Assembly: GCF_003546865.1 (NCBI RefSeq)
Contig: NZ_CP023434.1
Location: 1 to 64,000 of the forward strand
DNA: 64,000 nucleotides
Source: Suicoccus acidiformans
GTDB lineage: Bacteria > Bacillota > Bacilli > Lactobacillales > Aerococcaceae
Direction: 5' to 3'
Shown: in pieces, positions 62,405 through 64,000 of the stretch
Numbering within the stretch: the stretch's first letter is position 1
How the letters are laid out: the number at the start of each line of letters is the position of its first letter
Program-made: the position numbers and the translations under genes
The notes under the pieces: model-generated
Databases searched by the model: none
The model's input: the letters and a program-made list of their open reading frames with translations, nothing else
Told to the model about the DNA's origin: nothing

Positions 62405-62456
62405 CATTCATATATAAAAATATTGCAGATAATTTAGAATTATTTCACAAGACGAA

Positions 62457-62506
62457 TTTACATAGAATTTACAAAGACATTACGCTAAATTTACACTCCT
62501 TTGTTA
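62457..62506 (+). promoter_or_regulatory. Pho box (PhoP-binding repeats) upstream of alkaline phosphatase
   Basis: TTTACA (62457), TTTACA (62468), ATTACG (62479) and TTTACA (62490) are spaced exactly 11 bp, with a weaker TTGTTA at 62501. Tandem TTWACA-like hexamers with five-base spacers are the PhoP recognition pattern in Bacillus. A TATGAT (62518-62523) follows as -10. Confidence 0.8.
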
Positions 62507-62565
62507 ACATACACTTGTATGATGAATCGTTCATTAGTACAAAAACTTTAAAAAGGGGTTTAATG

Positions 62566-64000
62566 ATGAAGAAATCAATTTTAATGACTTTGGCTACTTC
62601 TTTAATGTTAACGAGTGTTGCACCAAGTGTTGCGTTCGCTAAACAAGAAGAAGGCCAACACGCGGATAAACCAGTCGTGGAATTACAAGAAGGACGCGCT
62701 TTAACAGAAGATTTATCATTAATTAACGAGAACGAAGCGAAATATGTTTTCCTCTTTATCGGCGATGGTATGGGTAATATTCCTGTGTCAGCAGCTGAGT
62801 ATTACTTAGGTCCAGACAATGGTAACGAAGGCTTTGGTACAGCTGAAGCTCAACCATTGAATTTCTCTCAGTTTCCAGTGATCGGCTTACAAAATCCAAC
62901 AGATGCTGATCACTATGTTCCAGATTCAGCAGCTACTGCAACGGCATTTGGTAACGGGGTTAAAGTCGATTCAAACGTGATTGGTTTAACACTAGGTTAT
63001 ACAGAGCAAACGGAATCTATTGCGGAAAAAGCTAAGGCTGATGGGAAGTCTGTCGGCATCTTATCCACTGTTACATTAAACCACGCAACACCAGCAGCTT
63101 TCTACGCTAACGTCGAGCACCGTCGTAACTACTATGAGATTGGTGAGCAGATGGCTCTCTCTGATTTCGATTACTTCGCAGGTGGATCATTAAGCCGCCG
63201 TACAGGTGATGAAGATGATCAGAAAGACTTATATGAAATTCTTGAAGAAAATGAGTACACGGTAGCGGAAACACAAGAAGAGTTCGAAGCAATCAATGCG
63301 GAATCTGGCAAAGTTTATGCACCAGCTTCAGTTATGTCAGAAGCTGATGGTACTTCAATGAAATATGCCATTGACCGTGAAGAAGGCGAGCCAACATTCG
63401 CTGACATGGTTTCTAAAGGGATTGAAGTTCTAAGCGCCAATGAAGAAGGCTTCTTCATGATGGCGGAATCTGGTAAGATTGACTGGGCAGAACATGCTAA
63501 TGACGCTGCAACCACAGTTAAAGAAGTCATCGACTTCCAGAATGCCATCCAAGAAGCGATTGATTTCTACTATGAGCACCCAGAAGATACTTTAATTGTT
63601 GTAACGGCCGACCATCCAACAGGTGGTTTCACAATCGGTAACTCTGAAACAGGATACAACAGCTACTTTCATCTATTGGATAACCAGAAAGTGTCCCAAG
63701 AAGAGTTCGATGTAATCTTCGACCAAGCATTGGAAGAGAATCCGGAAATGACATTTGAAGACTTTGTGCCAGTATTGGAAGAGAACTTTGGTTTTGTCTT
63801 TGATTTAGAAGCAACAGAAGAAATACCAACGGTTGCTGAAGCAGAAGCAGCTGAAGAGGAAGAGTCAAAAGATTTAATGCTTGTAACTCCATTGGAACTT
63901 GAAGAGTTGAAATATGCTTTTGAGCAATCTAAATTACCAGAAGAAGAGCGTAATTTAGGTCAAGCAGACATCATCAAAGGTTACCATTCTTACAAACCGA
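62566..64000 (+). CDS. Alkaline phosphatase, PhoA family (partial at 3' end)
   Basis: A secreted metal-dependent phosphomonoesterase; 478 codons are present and the frame is open at the window end. Signal peptide about 1-25 (MKKSILMTLATSLMLTSVAPSVAFAK). Core motifs are FLFIGDGMGN (metal Asp), DSAATATAFGNG with the nucleophile Ser, VTLNHATPAAFYANV, the metal-binding AESGKIDWAEHANDA and TADHPTGGF. An acidic insert (about 395-445) follows. A second ATG at 62563 is possible; 62566 fits the AAAGGGG spacing better. It probably scavenges phosphate under PhoPR control. Confidence 0.93.
   Translation, partial: MKKSILMTLATSLMLTSVAPSVAFAKQEEGQHADKPVVELQEGRALTEDLSLINENEAKYVFLFIGDGMGNIPVSAAEYYLGPDNGNEGFGTAEAQPLNFSQFPVIGLQNPTDADHYVPDSAATATAFGNGVKVDSNVIGLTLGYTEQTESIAEKAKADGKSVGILSTVTLNHATPAAFYANVEHRRNYYEIGEQMALSDFDYFAGGSLSRRTGDEDDQKDLYEILEENEYTVAETQEEFEAINAESGKVYAPASVMSEADGTSMKYAIDREEGEPTFADMVSKGIEVLSANEEGFFMMAESGKIDWAEHANDAATTVKEVIDFQNAIQEAIDFYYEHPEDTLIVVTADHPTGGFTIGNSETGYNSYFHLLDNQKVSQEEFDVIFDQALEENPEMTFEDFVPVLEENFGFVFDLEATEEIPTVAEAEAAEEEESKDLMLVTPLELEELKYAFEQSKLPEEERNLGQADIIKGYHSYKP

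Overview
The window is a contiguous stretch around the chromosomal replication origin of a low-GC Gram-positive bacterium. The gene order is the classical Firmicutes one: recF-yaaA-dnaN-dnaA, oriC, rpmH-rnpA-yidC-jag, mnmE-mnmG, rsmG-parA-parB, then tadA-SRP RNA-dnaX-ybaB-recR-tmk-darA-holB-yabA-trmN6-yazA-rsmI. No sporulation genes or noc were seen, ctsR is followed directly by clpC without mcsAB, and there is an L-lactate dehydrogenase and a queT gene. Together these suggest the order Lactobacillales, possibly near Aerococcaceae or Carnobacteriaceae; the family is an inference. No rRNA, tRNA or CRISPR array was found.

Layout. 1-4.7 kb: initiation genes on the minus strand and a bipartite oriC (DnaA boxes on both sides of dnaA, with a DnaA-trio element between dnaA and dnaN). 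4.7-7.3 kb: ribosomal protein L34, RNase P protein, membrane insertase and Jag. 7.3-9.3 kb: two tandem secreted penicillin-recognising hydrolases on the minus strand. 9.3-14.3 kb: a leader with a strong terminator, then mnmE, a NUDIX hydrolase, mnmG and a thioredoxin-like lipoprotein. 14.4-19.1 kb: a GntR regulator, an unknown secreted protein, a decayed IS3-family element sitting inside a terminator, and a MetE-like enzyme. 19.3-25.7 kb: rsmG, parAB, a DUF951 protein, ychF, a DUF1129 membrane protein and guaB. 25.8-31 kb: a VanRS-like two-component system, a DacA-like protein lacking its catalytic residues, msrA and a LysM cell-wall protein. 31-36.9 kb: a repeat-rich intergenic region with a MITE-like element, a nucleobase permease, queT, an IS21-family element that has beheaded a MntP-like manganese exporter gene, and a small membrane protein.

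37-45 kb: ctsR-clpC under CtsR operators, a YtxH-like protein, tadA, a compact cluster of consensus DnaA boxes, the small SRP RNA, a second decayed IS3-family element and pepO. 45-54.4 kb: the dnaX-to-tag block of replication, repair and RNA-modification genes. 54.4-60.2 kb, minus strand: mscL, an FAD oxidoreductase/RDD/sppA operon, ldh and an aminotransferase. 60.2-64 kb: a methionine T-box controlling metNI, then an alkaline phosphatase gene behind a four-repeat Pho box; this gene runs off the window end.

Most genes are co-directional with replication fork movement away from oriC. The most unusual signals are the inactive-looking DacA homologue in a sensor operon, the off-origin DnaA-box cluster next to the SRP RNA, insertion sequences lodged in terminator loops with start-site-hiding hairpins at their own ends, the MITE-like repeat family, and the orphan terminator in the mnmE leader.
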